From the NCBI GenBank assembly GCA_009377475.1, contig WHTY01000013.1:1-64000 (forward strand): 64,000 nt of DNA. The letters are read 5' to 3'. Source of the DNA: Actinophytocola sp. GTDB lineage: Bacteria > Actinomycetota > Actinomycetes > Mycobacteriales > Pseudonocardiaceae. The position numbers and the translations under genes are program-made. A model generated the notes under the pieces. That model was not told the DNA's origin and ran no database searches. It was given only the letters and a program-made list of their open reading frames with translations. Below, in pieces: positions 28,166 to 36,884 of this stretch (its first letter is position 1; each line of letters starts with the position of its first letter).

Positions 28166-28783
28166 TCAACGCCAGAGGTCGACCACGCTGACGTCGATGT
28201 CGCTGAGCAGGGTGCGGGTCAGCGGCAGGCTGATGCCGATGACGCTGGACGGGTCGCCGTCGATGCCGCGAACGAACCAGCCGCCGAGGCCGTCGAGCGT
28301 GAAGCCGCCAGCGACGTTGAGCGGTTCACCGGTGGCGAGGTAAGCGTCGATCTCCTGCTCACTGGGTGAGGCGAACCGAACCACCGTGGTCTCGGTCGCG
28401 CCGGAGTCCTTCGTGCGCGTGCCGCCGTCGAGCCGGACGACGACGTGCCCGGTCAGCAGCTCGCCGGCGCCGCCGCGCATCCGCAGCCAGCGCTCCCGCG
28501 CGATTTCCGGCGTGCCGGGCTTGCCGACGACCTCGTCGTCGAACGACAACATCGAGTCGCAGCCGACGACCACGGCGTCCTGGTGTGATTCCGCGACAAC
28601 CTCGGCGACCGCGTCGGCCTTGGCGCGGGCCAACGCGAGCACCAGCTGCTCCGGTGTGGGATCGGTCAGGGTCGCGTCGACGGCGTCCTCGTCAACGCCG
28701 GAGACGTGCACGACCGGATCGATGCCAGCGGCACGCAGCACCGCCAACCGGGCAGGGGACGCCGAAGCCAGTACGAAATCCAC
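28166..28783 (-). CDS. maf: Maf-family nucleotide pyrophosphatase
   Basis: Maf proteins hydrolyse non-canonical or pyrimidine NTPs to NMPs, keeping them out of nucleic acids. From a GTG at 28783 the 205-residue protein begins MDFVLASASPARLAVLRAAG, the family's nucleotide-binding SxSxxR signature. Further motifs are VDEDAV, ALARAKADAVAE, VVGCDSMLSFD (probable catalytic Asp), KPGTPEIARERWLRMRG and GGFTLDGLGGWFV. As in mycobacteria (Rv3280-Rv3282) it lies downstream of accD-accE, here with a DinB-like gene inserted between. Confidence 0.92.
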   Translation of the reverse strand: MDFVLASASPARLAVLRAAGIDPVVHVSGVDEDAVDATLTDPTPEQLVLALARAKADAVAEVVAESHQDAVVVGCDSMLSFDDEVVGKPGTPEIARERWLRMRGGAGELLTGHVVVRLDGGTRTKDSGATETTVVRFASPSEQEIDAYLATGEPLNVAGGFTLDGLGGWFVRGIDGDPSSVIGISLPLTRTLLSDIDVSVVDLWR

Positions 28784-28841
28784 GGTGACGAGTGTATGGG
28801 GACGGCTCGCAGCGCCAATGCTGCGGACCTGCAAGCAGTCC

Positions 28842-29354
28842 TCAGTCGCCCGTGGTGCCGTCGAGCTGTTCCCGCAAGATGTCGGCGTGACCCGCGTGCC
28901 GAGCTGTCTCCTCGATCATGTGCAGGTAGATCCAGCGCAGCGTCATTTCCTGGCCGTACCGGACGCCGTGGTCGTCCAGCGAGTACCGCGCCGCCACCGC
29001 GCGCGACCGCGCGCATTGCGCCTGGTACGCCTCGATCAGCTCCTCGACCGTCTCGTCGTCGGTCATGCCGAACTCGGCCAGCCGCTCCTCGTCGCTCTTC
29101 GGCTCGAACGGCACGCGCGGCAGCGCCAACTCGAACCAGCGCTGCTCCGCGCACGCCACGTGTTTGAGCAGTCCGCCGAGCGTGGTCGCCGATGGCACCA
29201 ACCGCCGCCGGGCATCAGCGTCGGACGCCCCGCGCACCTTGTTCACCAGCACCGCGCGGTAGTGATCCAGGAAGCCCTCCAACGACGCCCGCTCGCCGCT
29301 GAGCATGACGCCCTCACCGGGTAGCCGGCTGGTAGAGGTCGCCGGATTCGTCAT
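28842..29354 (-). CDS. DinB/DUF664-family metal-binding protein
   Basis: The 170-residue helical protein matches the DinB-like four-helix bundle that uses mycothiol or a related thiol in several actinobacterial enzymes. The candidate metal ligands are the usual three histidines: LLKHVACAEQRWF and HMIEETARHAGHADILRE. The ATG at 29354 overlaps the accE stop as ATGA (29351-29354), so it is co-translated with the acyl-CoA carboxylase epsilon subunit. Its enzymatic role is unknown; mycothiol S-transferase activity is an inference from the family. Confidence 0.82.
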   Translation of the reverse strand: MTNPATSTSRLPGEGVMLSGERASLEGFLDHYRAVLVNKVRGASDADARRRLVPSATTLGGLLKHVACAEQRWFELALPRVPFEPKSDEERLAEFGMTDDETVEELIEAYQAQCARSRAVAARYSLDDHGVRYGQEMTLRWIYLHMIEETARHAGHADILREQLDGTTGD

Positions 29355-29578
29355 CGCGGCAGGCTCGACGCGCGCCACGCGCCCGGCCCCGGCTGGATCG
29401 GCGTCCGCAACTGCGCTGCGGGGTCACTCCACAGCGACCGGCGGCTCGACGTCCCATCGCCGCCACCGCCCGACGCGGCAGCGGCGGCGATCACGCTCGC
29501 CAACGCCGCCAGCTCGACGTCGTCCGGCGCGCCCCGGACGACTCGCAGCAACGGACGCGGTGTGTCCTCTTCGCTCAT
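29351..29578 (-). CDS. accE: Acyl-CoA carboxylase epsilon subunit
   Basis: The 75-residue protein begins MSEEDTPRPLLRVVRGAPDD. The segment RVVRGxPxxxELAAL, followed by a Ser/Gly linker and a C-terminal WSDPAAQLRTP-GPGAWRASSLPR, is the pattern of small actinobacterial epsilon subunits that stabilise AccA-AccD holoenzymes. It has a strong ribosome site (acctcct complement at 29583-29589) and begins 18 bases after the accD stop. The ATGA overlap with the DinB-like gene shows an accD-accE-dinB translational unit. Confidence 0.9.
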   Translation of the reverse strand: MSEEDTPRPLLRVVRGAPDDVELAALASVIAAAAASGGGGDGTSSRRSLWSDPAAQLRTPIQPGPGAWRASSLPR

Positions 29579-29596
29579 CGCGACCTCCTACACCCG

Positions 29597-31255
29597 TTAT
29601 AGCGGGATGTTGCCGTGTTTCTTGGGCGGCTGGTTTTCCCGCTTGTCGCCCAGGATGCGGAGGGCGCGGGCGACGTAGCCGCGGGTGTGTGAGGGTGGGA
29701 TGACGGAGTCGACGTAACCGCGTTCGGCGGCGACGTAGGGGTTGCAGAGGGTGTCCTCGTAGTCCTGGATGAGCTCCGAGCGCAGGTTCTCGACGGCGGT
29801 GTCGTCCGAGCCTTCGGCTCGTGCATTGGCCAAGGTTTTGCGGTAGACGATGTTCGCCGCGCCCTGGGCACCCATGACGGCGATCTGGGCGGTGGGCCAG
29901 GCGAGGTTGATGTCGGCGCCGAGGTGTTTGGAGCCCATGACGTCGTAGGCGCCGCCGTACGCCTTGCGGGTGATCACGGTGACCAGCGGGACGGTGGCTT
30001 CGGCGTAGGCGTAGATGAGTTTCGCGCCGCGGCGGATGATGCCGTTCCACTCCTGGTCGGTACCGGGCAGGAAGCCGGGCACGTCGACGAACGTCAACAC
30101 GGGGACGTTGAACGCGTCGCAGGTGCGCACGAACCGGGCGGCCTTCTCGGAGGCGTCGATGTCGAGGCAGCCGGCGAACTGGGTGGGTTGGTTCGCCACG
30201 ATCCCCACGCTCTGGCCGTCGACGCGGCCGAAGCCGACGATGACGTTGGGGGCGAACAGTTCGTGCACTTCGAGGAACTCACCCTCGTCGACCACCCGCT
30301 TGACGACTTCGTGCATGTCGTAGGGCACGTTGGGCGAGTCGGGGATGAGGGTGTCGAGTTCGCGGTCGTCGTCGGTGATGTCGTCGGCGACCGAGTTCCC
30401 GGTGTGCGGTGGCGCCTCGAACACTGGGGGTTCGGCGAGGTTGTTGGGCGGCAGGAACGACAGCAGTTCCTTGACGTAGGAGATGGCGTCGTCTTCGTCG
30501 GCGCCGAGGTAGTGGGCATTGCCGGACTTGGTGTTGTGCGAACGCCCACCGCCGAGTTCCTCGAAGGTGACTTCTTCGCCGGTGACGGTCTTGATCACGT
30601 CCGGGCCGGTGATGAACATGTGCGACGTCTGGTCCACCATCACCACGAAGTCGGTCAGCGCGGGGGAGTAGACGTGGCCACCGGCGTTCGCGCCCATGAT
30701 CAGCGAGATCTGCGGGACGACGCCGGACGCCTTCACGTTCCGGGTGAAGATCTCGCCGTACAGGCCCAGCGAGACGACGCCTTCCTGGATGCGCGCACCG
30801 CCGCCCTCGTTGATGCCGATGATGGGACGGCCGGTCTTGATCGCCAGGTCCATCACCTTGACGATCTTCTCGCCGTACACCTCTCCGAGTGAGCCACCGA
30901 AAATGGTGACGTCCTGCGAGAACACGCAGACGGGGCGGCCGTCGATGGTGCCGTAACCGGTGACGACGCCGTCGCCGTACGGGCGGTTGGCGTCCTGGCC
31001 GAAGTTGGTGGAACGGTGCCGCGCGAGCTCGTCCAGCTCAACGAACGAACCCGGGTCGAGCAGCATGTCGATCCGCTCCCTGGCGGTCTTCTTGCCCTTC
31101 GCGTGCTGCTTCTCCACCGCGCGCGCCGAACCCGCGTGGACCGCTTCGTCGTTGCGGCGATACAGGTCAGCGAGCTTGCCCGCGGTGGTGTGGATGTCGA
31201 CCGACTCGTCCGCCGAACCGTGCTTGCCCCCCAACGGCTCCGTTGCGCTACTCAT
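29597..31255 (-). CDS. accD5: Acyl-CoA carboxylase beta subunit (AccD5/PccB-like)
   Basis: This 552-residue carboxyltransferase transfers CO2 from biotin to propionyl- or acetyl-CoA. Diagnostic segments are the N-terminal [34 protein letters not shown], the oxyanion-forming [13 protein letters not shown] and [16 protein letters not shown] in the acyl-CoA half. The carboxybiotin half has [35 protein letters not shown] and [14 protein letters not shown]. The sequence most resembles mycobacterial AccD5 (propionyl-CoA). It is divergent from birA, whose product biotinylates the alpha subunit. Making methylmalonyl-CoA here would connect directly with the mutA-mutB mutase. Confidence 0.94.
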   Translation of the reverse strand: MSSATEPLGGKHGSADESVDIHTTAGKLADLYRRNDEAVHAGSARAVEKQHAKGKKTARERIDMLLDPGSFVELDELARHRSTNFGQDANRPYGDGVVTGYGTIDGRPVCVFSQDVTIFGGSLGEVYGEKIVKVMDLAIKTGRPIIGINEGGGARIQEGVVSLGLYGEIFTRNVKASGVVPQISLIMGANAGGHVYSPALTDFVVMVDQTSHMFITGPDVIKTVTGEEVTFEELGGGRSHNTKSGNAHYLGADEDDAISYVKELLSFLPPNNLAEPPVFEAPPHTGNSVADDITDDDRELDTLIPDSPNVPYDMHEVVKRVVDEGEFLEVHELFAPNVIVGFGRVDGQSVGIVANQPTQFAGCLDIDASEKAARFVRTCDAFNVPVLTFVDVPGFLPGTDQEWNGIIRRGAKLIYAYAEATVPLVTVITRKAYGGAYDVMGSKHLGADINLAWPTAQIAVMGAQGAANIVYRKTLANARAEGSDDTAVENLRSELIQDYEDTLCNPYVAAERGYVDSVIPPSHTRGYVARALRILGDKRENQPPKKHGNIPL

Positions 31256-31335
31256 AAACCCGCAGCCTAATCCCCTCGCGCGCGGGCGAGGCTGTGACGT
31301 CAGCAATATCACCGGTGGACTTCTACAGTTGCACT

Positions 31336-32130
31336 ATGACCGCACTTGATGCCGACCGATTGCGCGCGGAGCTGGTCACGCCACCGGCCTACGCCGCGCT
31401 CGACGTCGTAGCCAGCACCGGTTCCACCAACGCCGATCTGATCGAGGCCGCCCGCGACGGAGCGCCCGACTACACGGTGCGCATCGCGGAGGAGCAGACC
31501 GCGGGCGTCGGCAGGCTCGCCCGCACGTGGGTGTCGCCAGCGGGCGCCGGGCTGTACCTGAGCGTGCTGCTGCGCCCGGCCGCGGTGCCGCCGGAGGCGA
31601 CCGGCTCGCTGGCGATCGTCGCGGGGCTGGCGCTCACCGACCTGTGTGACGACGTGTGCGTCGCCGTCACCCTGAAGTGGCCCAACGACGTCCTCGTGGG
31701 CAACGCCAAGCTCGCGGGCGTGCTGGCCGAGCTGGTGCCGGACGGGGCCGTCGTGCTGGGCATCGGCCTCAACGTCGAGCCGGTGGGCGACGTCGAGCCG
31801 GGGCCGGGCGGGCTCGAGGCGACGTCGTTGGCCGAGCACGGCGCGCGCACCACGGACCGTACGGAGATCGCCGTGACGCTGCTGCGCAAGCTCGCCGAAC
31901 GGGAGCGCGCGTGGCGCACGGCGCACGGCGACCTGGAGCGGGCGGGACTGCTGGCGGACTACCGCAGGGTGCGCGGCACGCTCGGGCGCACCGTTACGGT
32001 GTCCCTCCCACAGGGCGAGACGCAGACCGGCACCGCCGTTGACGTCGACGCCGTTGGCAGACTCACGATCGAGGACGACAATGGGCAGCGCAGCACCGTC
32101 CTGGCGGGTGACGTCATCCATCTCCGCTGA
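31336..32130 (+). CDS. birA: Biotin-[acetyl-CoA-carboxylase] ligase
   Basis: The 264-residue protein joins biotin, through biotinyl-AMP, to the EAMKM lysine of carboxylase subunits. It has STGSTNADLIEAARDGAPDY at the biotin-binding strand, the EEQTAGVGRLARTWVSP loop (the GRGRxxR adenylate loop in variant form), SLAIVAGLAL, LKWPNDVLVGNAKLAGVLAE and VLGIGLNVE. No N-terminal DNA-binding domain is present, so it is a monofunctional ligase and not a repressor. The ATG at 31336 fits the family. It is divergent from accD5, as Rv3279c is from accD5 in mycobacteria. Confidence 0.94.
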   Translation: MTALDADRLRAELVTPPAYAALDVVASTGSTNADLIEAARDGAPDYTVRIAEEQTAGVGRLARTWVSPAGAGLYLSVLLRPAAVPPEATGSLAIVAGLALTDLCDDVCVAVTLKWPNDVLVGNAKLAGVLAELVPDGAVVLGIGLNVEPVGDVEPGPGGLEATSLAEHGARTTDRTEIAVTLLRKLAERERAWRTAHGDLERAGLLADYRRVRGTLGRTVTVSLPQGETQTGTAVDVDAVGRLTIEDDNGQRSTVLAGDVIHLR

Positions 32131-32235
32131 CGCCGATAGAGGCACCGCGGGACACGGCGGCGCGTTCACACTCCGGTGACGTCGGGAGTCGGTACGGTTG
32201 GCTGCGCCGACATCGAGGACACGGGAGCGTGCGAG

Positions 32236-32787
32236 GTGGCTTACCCCAAAGACCTGCTCAGCAGCGGCGAACAGGTGATTCTGCACAGGCATCCGCATTT
32301 CAAGATGCTGCTCATGCCGATCTTCGCGTTCATGATCGCGGTCGCGGCTGGGATCTGGGGCGTCGTGGTCGCGGCCGAGTTTCCGCCGCCGTGGGACCTG
32401 GTCGCGGGGATTGCGATCGGCGTCATCGTGCTGCTGGTGCTCGTGCTGCGGGTGCTGGTGCCCTTCATGCGGTGGCGCACCACCCATTTCGTCGTCACGA
32501 CCGATCGGGTGATTGCCCGGGAAGGCGTCATCACCCGGACGGGCATCGACATCCCGATGCGTCGCATCCACAGCGTGCGGTTCGAGCATGGCCTGCTGGA
32601 CCGCATCTTCGGCTGCGGCACGTTGTACATCGAGTCGGCGTCCGAGGAACCGCTCCGGTTCGACGACATCCCCCGCGTCGAACAGGTGCACACCGACATC
32701 TACCGGTTCCTCAACGACAACCGGTACGACGACTACGACGACGAGACCGAGCTGATGGAACGGCCGCGCGAGCGGCGGGGGTGGTGA
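32236..32787 (+). CDS. PH-domain membrane protein (Rv3278c-like)
   Basis: From a GTG at 32236 the 183-residue protein begins MAYPKDLLSSGEQVILHRHPHF. Two hydrophobic segments follow (MLLMPIFAFMIAVAAGIWGVVVA, DLVAGIAIGVIVLLVLVLRVLV). A bacterial PH (bPH2) domain comes next: RWRTTHFVVTTDRVIAREGVI, MRRIHSVRFEHGLLDRIFGCGTLYIESAS and the acidic tail. It matches the conserved protein next to birA in mycobacteria; the function is unknown but probably envelope-related. It is co-directional with birA and is followed 3 bases later by the HMG-CoA lyase gene. Confidence 0.88.
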   Translation: MAYPKDLLSSGEQVILHRHPHFKMLLMPIFAFMIAVAAGIWGVVVAAEFPPPWDLVAGIAIGVIVLLVLVLRVLVPFMRWRTTHFVVTTDRVIAREGVITRTGIDIPMRRIHSVRFEHGLLDRIFGCGTLYIESASEEPLRFDDIPRVEQVHTDIYRFLNDNRYDDYDDETELMERPRERRGW

Positions 32788-32790
32788 CAC

Positions 32791-33735
32791 GTGTCGGTGC
32801 GAGAGCTGGGTCTGCCAGCCACGGCTACCGCGAGCGGGATGCCGGAGAGCGTGATGATCTGGGAGGTCGGCGCGCGCGACGGGCTGCAGAACGAGTCGGA
32901 CATCGTGGACGTCGACGTCAAGATCGAGTTCATCGAACGGCTCGCCGACGCCGGGCTGACCACGATCGAGGCGACCAGCTTCGTTCACCCGAAGTGGGTA
33001 CCGCAGCTCGCGGACGCCGCCGAGGTGCTGGCCGGGCTGAAGCCACGTGACGACGTCCGATACCCGGTGCTCGTGCCGAACCAGCGCGGCCTCGACCGGG
33101 CGCTGGAGTCCGGGGTGCGCCACATCGCGGTGTTCGCGAGCGCCACGGAGACGTTCGCCAACCGCAACCTCAACAGCACGCTGGACGAGCAGTTCGCCAT
33201 GTTCGAGCTGGTCGTCGCTGACGCGCGGGCCGAGGGGCTGGACGTGCGCGGGTACCTGTCGATGTGCTTCGGCGACCCGTGGGAGGGCGCGGTCGACCCC
33301 GCACAGGTGGCGCGGGTCGGCGCGCGGTTGATCGACATGGGCTGCTCGCAGCTCTCGCTCGGCGACACCATCGGCGTCGCCACGCCCGGGCAGGTGGAGG
33401 AGCTGCTGCGGGAGCTGGCCGCTGTCGGCGTCGACGTTGACGCGCTCGCGGTGCACTTCCACGACACCTACGGCCAGGCGTTGTCCAACACCTACGCCGC
33501 GCTGCGGCAGGGCGTGCGGTGCGTGGACGCGTCGGCGGGCGGGCTCGGCGGCTGCCCGTACGCGAAGTCCGCGACCGGCAACCTCGCCACGGAGGACCTG
33601 GTGTGGCTGCTCGACGGCCTCGGCATCGCGCACGGCGCCGACCTGGACAAGCTGGTCGACACGAGCGTGTGGATGTCGCGGCAGCTCGGCCGTCCAGCGC
33701 CGTCGCGGGTGGTGCGGGCACTGTCCGGCGGCTGA
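32791..33735 (+). CDS. mvaB: Hydroxymethylglutaryl-CoA lyase
   Basis: The 314-residue TIM-barrel protein cleaves 3-hydroxy-3-methylglutaryl-CoA to acetyl-CoA and acetoacetate, the last step of leucine breakdown. Motifs are EVGARDGLQNE at the metal site, ATSFVHPKWVPQLADA, the family segment VPNQRGLDRALE, FHDTYGQALSNTYAAL with the metal-binding HxH neighbourhood, and the catalytic-loop GGLGGCPYAKSATGN with Cys. The GTG at 32791 follows the PH-domain gene after 3 bases. It fits the local acyl-CoA theme with the acyl-CoA carboxylase and FadE25-like dehydrogenase. Confidence 0.92.
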   Translation: MSVRELGLPATATASGMPESVMIWEVGARDGLQNESDIVDVDVKIEFIERLADAGLTTIEATSFVHPKWVPQLADAAEVLAGLKPRDDVRYPVLVPNQRGLDRALESGVRHIAVFASATETFANRNLNSTLDEQFAMFELVVADARAEGLDVRGYLSMCFGDPWEGAVDPAQVARVGARLIDMGCSQLSLGDTIGVATPGQVEELLRELAAVGVDVDALAVHFHDTYGQALSNTYAALRQGVRCVDASAGGLGGCPYAKSATGNLATEDLVWLLDGLGIAHGADLDKLVDTSVWMSRQLGRPAPSRVVRALSGG

Positions 33736-33743
33736 AGCGTCTT

Positions 33744-33758
33744 TTCCCGCAACGGGAA
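33744..33758. terminator. Short hairpin after mvaB
   Basis: TTCCCG (33744-33749) pairs with CGGGAA (33753-33758) over a 3-base loop, 9 bases after the mvaB stop. The stem is short and no T-run follows, so termination is possible but weak. It separates mvaB from the toxin operon. Confidence 0.4.
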
Positions 33759-33825
33759 CCGGGGCGGCTGCGTTAACGTCCCAGTACACCGCCGACCCGA
33801 CACCCACAAGGGCCCGGAGGACGCC

Positions 33826-34287
33826 GTGACCGACCATCGCGCGCAGGTCGACGAACTGCTCGCGGACTACGCCAGGAGCAGGGAACTGCTCGCGATGGCG
33901 CAGCAGCGGCTCGCCGCGATCACGGCGACCGAGCGCAGCGCGGACGGCGGCATCACCGTCACAGTGGGGTCGCGCGGCACGCTGACCGGCCTGACGCTTG
34001 CGGACGACGTCTATCGCACGCACCGGCCGTCCGCCCTGGCGTCCGAGATCGTGCGGTTGGTGACATCGGCATCGCAGCGTGCGCTCGCGGAAGCGACCGA
34101 CGTCCTCGCGCCGACGTTGCCCGCGGGCATCGACCCGAAGGCAACGCTGCTCGGCACTGCCGATCTCACGCCTGCCGAGGTCGCGCCCGCGCCGACGCGC
34201 GATGGTGCCGAGGATGACGGCGACACTGAGGACGAGGACTTCGCGGCCACCAACTGGGTCGCCGAGGGGCGGCGGGCCGGCTCATGA
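33826..34287 (+). CDS. YbaB/EbfC-family protein of a type VII toxin operon
   Basis: The 153-residue protein (GTG at 33826, GGAGG seven bases upstream) has the YbaB-like pattern. An N-terminal helix comes first (RAQVDELLADYARSRELLAMAQQRLAAITATERSA), then GGITVTVGSRGTLTGLTLADDV, then a second long helix. An acidic tail follows (RDGAEDDGDTEDEDF). YbaB-like proteins of this kind commonly precede WXG100 and large toxin genes in actinobacterial type VII secretion loci, with an unknown or chaperone-like role. Its stop overlaps the next start as ATGA, so it is coupled to the WXG100-like gene. Confidence 0.8.
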   Translation: MTDHRAQVDELLADYARSRELLAMAQQRLAAITATERSADGGITVTVGSRGTLTGLTLADDVYRTHRPSALASEIVRLVTSASQRALAEATDVLAPTLPAGIDPKATLLGTADLTPAEVAPAPTRDGAEDDGDTEDEDFAATNWVAEGRRAGS

Positions 34288-34616
34288 CCGACGGTTGGTC
34301 CGCCGACGTCGAGCGCGTCGCCAAGCACGCGCGCGACTTCGACACGCATGCGGAACGCGCCACGCGGATCGCGAACGCACTGGGGGATGCGCTTGGCGCC
34401 ACCGGCACGCCGTGGGGGTCCGACGAGGTCGGCAGCCGCTTCGACGCCACGCACCGCGCGTCGGCGGATGCCACGCTGGCACTCATCACCGGTTTGAGCG
34501 ACACACTCGGTCGGACGGGCGCCCGGTTGGCCGATGCTGCGACGTCCTACCAGGCGATCGACGACGCGGGCGCGGACGAACTCGGCCGCATCGCGCGCAA
34601 GCTCGGTGAGGCATAG
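34284..34616 (+). CDS. WXG100-like type VII secretion partner
   Basis: The 110-residue protein is predicted to be a helical hairpin. A first helix (VERVAKHARDFDTHAERATRIANALGDAL) and a second (SRFDATHRASADATLALITGLSDTLGRTGARLADAATSY) flank a central PWGSDEVG turn, the ESX counterpart of the WXG motif. The length fits the 100-residue family. It overlaps the YbaB-like gene and precedes the TNT-toxin gene by 8 bases, so it probably pairs with the toxin's N-terminal domain for secretion or targeting. Confidence 0.85.
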   Translation: MTDGWSADVERVAKHARDFDTHAERATRIANALGDALGATGTPWGSDEVGSRFDATHRASADATLALITGLSDTLGRTGARLADAATSYQAIDDAGADELGRIARKLGEA

Positions 34617-34624
34617 GGATCGTC

Positions 34625-36538
34625 GTGGGTATCGAACTACCGCGCGAGCTGGCGGACATCGCCGCCCGGACCGGCGTGCGCTGGCCGGAAGCGGACGAAG
34701 ACGCCATGCGGGAGCAAGCCCGCGCCTGGCGAGACGCGGCCAGCCAGCTCACCACACTCGCGGGTGACGCCGACGCAGCTGCCACCGCCGCGTTCGACGG
34801 CATGTCCGGGGAGGGCGCCACGGCCGCGCGGACGTCGTGGTCGCGCGTCATCGACGCCGGCGACGGCGAGTTGGGTCGGGCGTCGCGTGGCGCGACCGAG
34901 GCGGCCGACCGGCTGGAGCACGCGGCCGGCCGGATCGCGGCGACCAAAGTGGAGATGGTGCGGCAGTTGACCGAAACGGCCCGCCAGGTCGACGCCGCGA
35001 ACGCTGCTGCCGGCGGCGGCCATCCCGACGCGCTGGCCGGGGTGTCGACGTTGCTCGGCAAGACGTCGGCTGACCTCGACGCCACCGCGAACACGCTGGT
35101 GAGCGACGTGGCCGATCCGGTGCGCTGCGGCGCGGGCCTTGGCGGCGGCGAGTCCGTCGTGGACGTTCCTGATGAGGCGATCCGGGATGTCGGGGACACG
35201 GTGAGCGCGCTCACGGATGCGGAGCCGCCCGGTGCCGCGGATGACGACGTTGCGAACGATGCGCGCGGTGGCGCGGCTGACGTCGTAGAAGATGCGACTG
35301 GTGCACCTGGCAACGCGCCGGACGACGTCTCACCCACCGCGCCGACACCGCCGTCCGGTGTGCCGGGCGCGGGCCATCCGTACGCCGACGTGCCGACGCC
35401 ACCTTCGGGATTCCCGGCCGGTGCCGGTGCACCAGGCGTGCTACCGCGCGGCGCGTACCCGGGTGGTCAACCGATGCCGCCGATCGACGGCAGCACCGGC
35501 CTCGCGGGGTACGCCGATGCGCCCGCCATGCCACCGCCTGCTCCGTCCGCGCCATCCGCAGGCCCCGGGCCAGTCGGCGGTCCACCTGCTGGCTACAACG
35601 CACCGGGTGCGGGCATGGGTGCGGCTCCGCTCGGCGGGGCGGCACCACCCGCTCACGGGCACGTGGCCGGACAGGCACCCCCAGCTCAGCCGGGGCACGG
35701 AGCGCACCAACCCGCGCAGCCAGCGCCGCAACCGACGCAGCAGCCGTCGCAACGACCCGCACCGCCACCGCAGGCCGACCCGCAGGCCAGCACGGGTACG
35801 CCACGGAAGGATCGGGACAGCGTCGTCGCGTTGTTCCTCGTGCACATGTTCCCGATCGGCCACCTGCCGGTCCCGGCGAGCGCACCGGCGTACCAGCTCC
35901 CGCCACAGGACGACGAAGCCGACTTCGCCACCGGCTTGCGTTTTCCGCCGCACGACCACCCTCAGTCGCACCTGATCGACCCCGGCGACCCACCGGAGCC
36001 CGGCGGAGGTGCGGATCAGGCGGTGCGCGGACTGCCAGCCGAGCACCCCGCCGTCGCGGACCTGTGCGACGACGTGCCGCTCGTGGCGGCCAACGGCGAG
36101 GACTGGCACCGGCGCTTCGTCGTCGCTCGCGATAGCACCCGAGCGGAGTACGTGTGGCCACCCGGTGAGCTGTATCCGGAGGGCTGTTGTGAGCACGGTG
36201 AGCCGATCGTGTTGCCGGTGGGCACGGTGATCGACCGATTCGGGGATGAACACGGACGGGTGTTCGCCGCCGACCGCACGTCGTACGCCGCGCGGTCGCT
36301 GCCACCTGCCCGCCTGGACAGCGGCTACCACCGGTACCGCGTGCTGCGAGAGCTGCCAGTGTGGGCCGCAGAGAGCGCGACATGGTTCGGCCAGCCTGGC
36401 GGGGGCCTGCGCTACCGCGCCGTCTACCCGGTCACGGACCTCATCGCGTTGGGGTATCTCGCGGGGGCCACGCCGAGCGCCGAAGCCGCAGCGAACACCG
36501 GCACCACTGAACCATCGGAGACGGGGGAAGGCACATGA
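34625..36538 (+). CDS. CpnT-like secreted toxin with C-terminal TNT domain
   Basis: This 637-residue protein has a three-part plan. Residues 1-170 are helical and WXG100-related (MGIELPRELADIAARTGVRW, PEADEDAMREQARAWRDAA). Residues about 180-450 are a Pro/Gly/Ala-rich linker. Residues about 508-612 match the tuberculosis necrotizing toxin (TNT) fold, an NAD+ glycohydrolase: LPVGTVIDRFGDEHGRVF, SYAARSLPPARLDSGYHRYRV and FGQPGGGLRYR. Gln590 in QPGGG is the expected catalytic glutamine by family memory. The toxin would deplete NAD+ in target cells after type VII export. Its stop overlaps the next gene as ATGA, the arrangement expected for a toxin and its immunity protein. No signal peptide is visible. 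Confidence 0.88.
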   Translation: MGIELPRELADIAARTGVRWPEADEDAMREQARAWRDAASQLTTLAGDADAAATAAFDGMSGEGATAARTSWSRVIDAGDGELGRASRGATEAADRLEHAAGRIAATKVEMVRQLTETARQVDAANAAAGGGHPDALAGVSTLLGKTSADLDATANTLVSDVADPVRCGAGLGGGESVVDVPDEAIRDVGDTVSALTDAEPPGAADDDVANDARGGAADVVEDATGAPGNAPDDVSPTAPTPPSGVPGAGHPYADVPTPPSGFPAGAGAPGVLPRGAYPGGQPMPPIDGSTGLAGYADAPAMPPPAPSAPSAGPGPVGGPPAGYNAPGAGMGAAPLGGAAPPAHGHVAGQAPPAQPGHGAHQPAQPAPQPTQQPSQRPAPPPQADPQASTGTPRKDRDSVVALFLVHMFPIGHLPVPASAPAYQLPPQDDEADFATGLRFPPHDHPQSHLIDPGDPPEPGGGADQAVRGLPAEHPAVADLCDDVPLVAANGEDWHRRFVVARDSTRAEYVWPPGELYPEGCCEHGEPIVLPVGTVIDRFGDEHGRVFAADRTSYAARSLPPARLDSGYHRYRVLRELPVWAAESATWFGQPGGGLRYRAVYPVTDLIALGYLAGATPSAEAAANTGTTEPSETGEGT

Positions 36539-36831
36539 ACGTCGAGTCGATCGCGAAGTGGCTGACCGCCATCGGCGTCCCACCCGAGGTGATCTCCATC
36601 GGCGCGGAGGCCGACAACGCCTGGTGCGTGCTGCGCATCGAACGGCAGGTTCCGGTGGGCGATGACCAGCTCCGGCAGGAGACCACGTGGGAAGTCTTCT
36701 GGCGCGAGCAGGGCAACCGCTACGACTGGGCGTGCTTCAGCAACGAGCAGGTCGCCTGCAACTACCTGTTCGGACGCCTCGCCTGGACCCAGGTCGCCAG
36801 GGGAGCAGTCGGGTTGCTGCCGCAGAATTAG
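36535..36831 (+). CDS. Probable immunity protein for the TNT toxin
   Basis: The 98-residue protein begins MNVESIAKWLTAIGVPPEVI and contains GAEADNAWCVLRIERQ, TWEVFWREQGNRYDW and VACNYLFGRLAW. It is soluble and has no signal peptide or membrane segment, so it is cytoplasmic. The ATGA overlap with the TNT-toxin stop and its small size point to an immunity factor that blocks self-intoxication, analogous to IFT of CpnT but shorter and not obviously homologous to it. The alternating aromatic beta strands resemble immunity proteins of polymorphic toxin loci. Assignment is by position; direct binding is untested. Confidence 0.75.
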   Translation: MNVESIAKWLTAIGVPPEVISIGAEADNAWCVLRIERQVPVGDDQLRQETTWEVFWREQGNRYDWACFSNEQVACNYLFGRLAWTQVARGAVGLLPQN

Positions 36832-36884
36832 AACCAGCCGCGGAGCCGGCCAGAAAGATGGGTCGGCGGGCACCCTCTCTCGAG

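Noticed and set aside
31309..34023. 904-codon leftward open frame
   Set aside because: It is the complement of birA, the PH-domain gene and mvaB and contains no recognisable domain.
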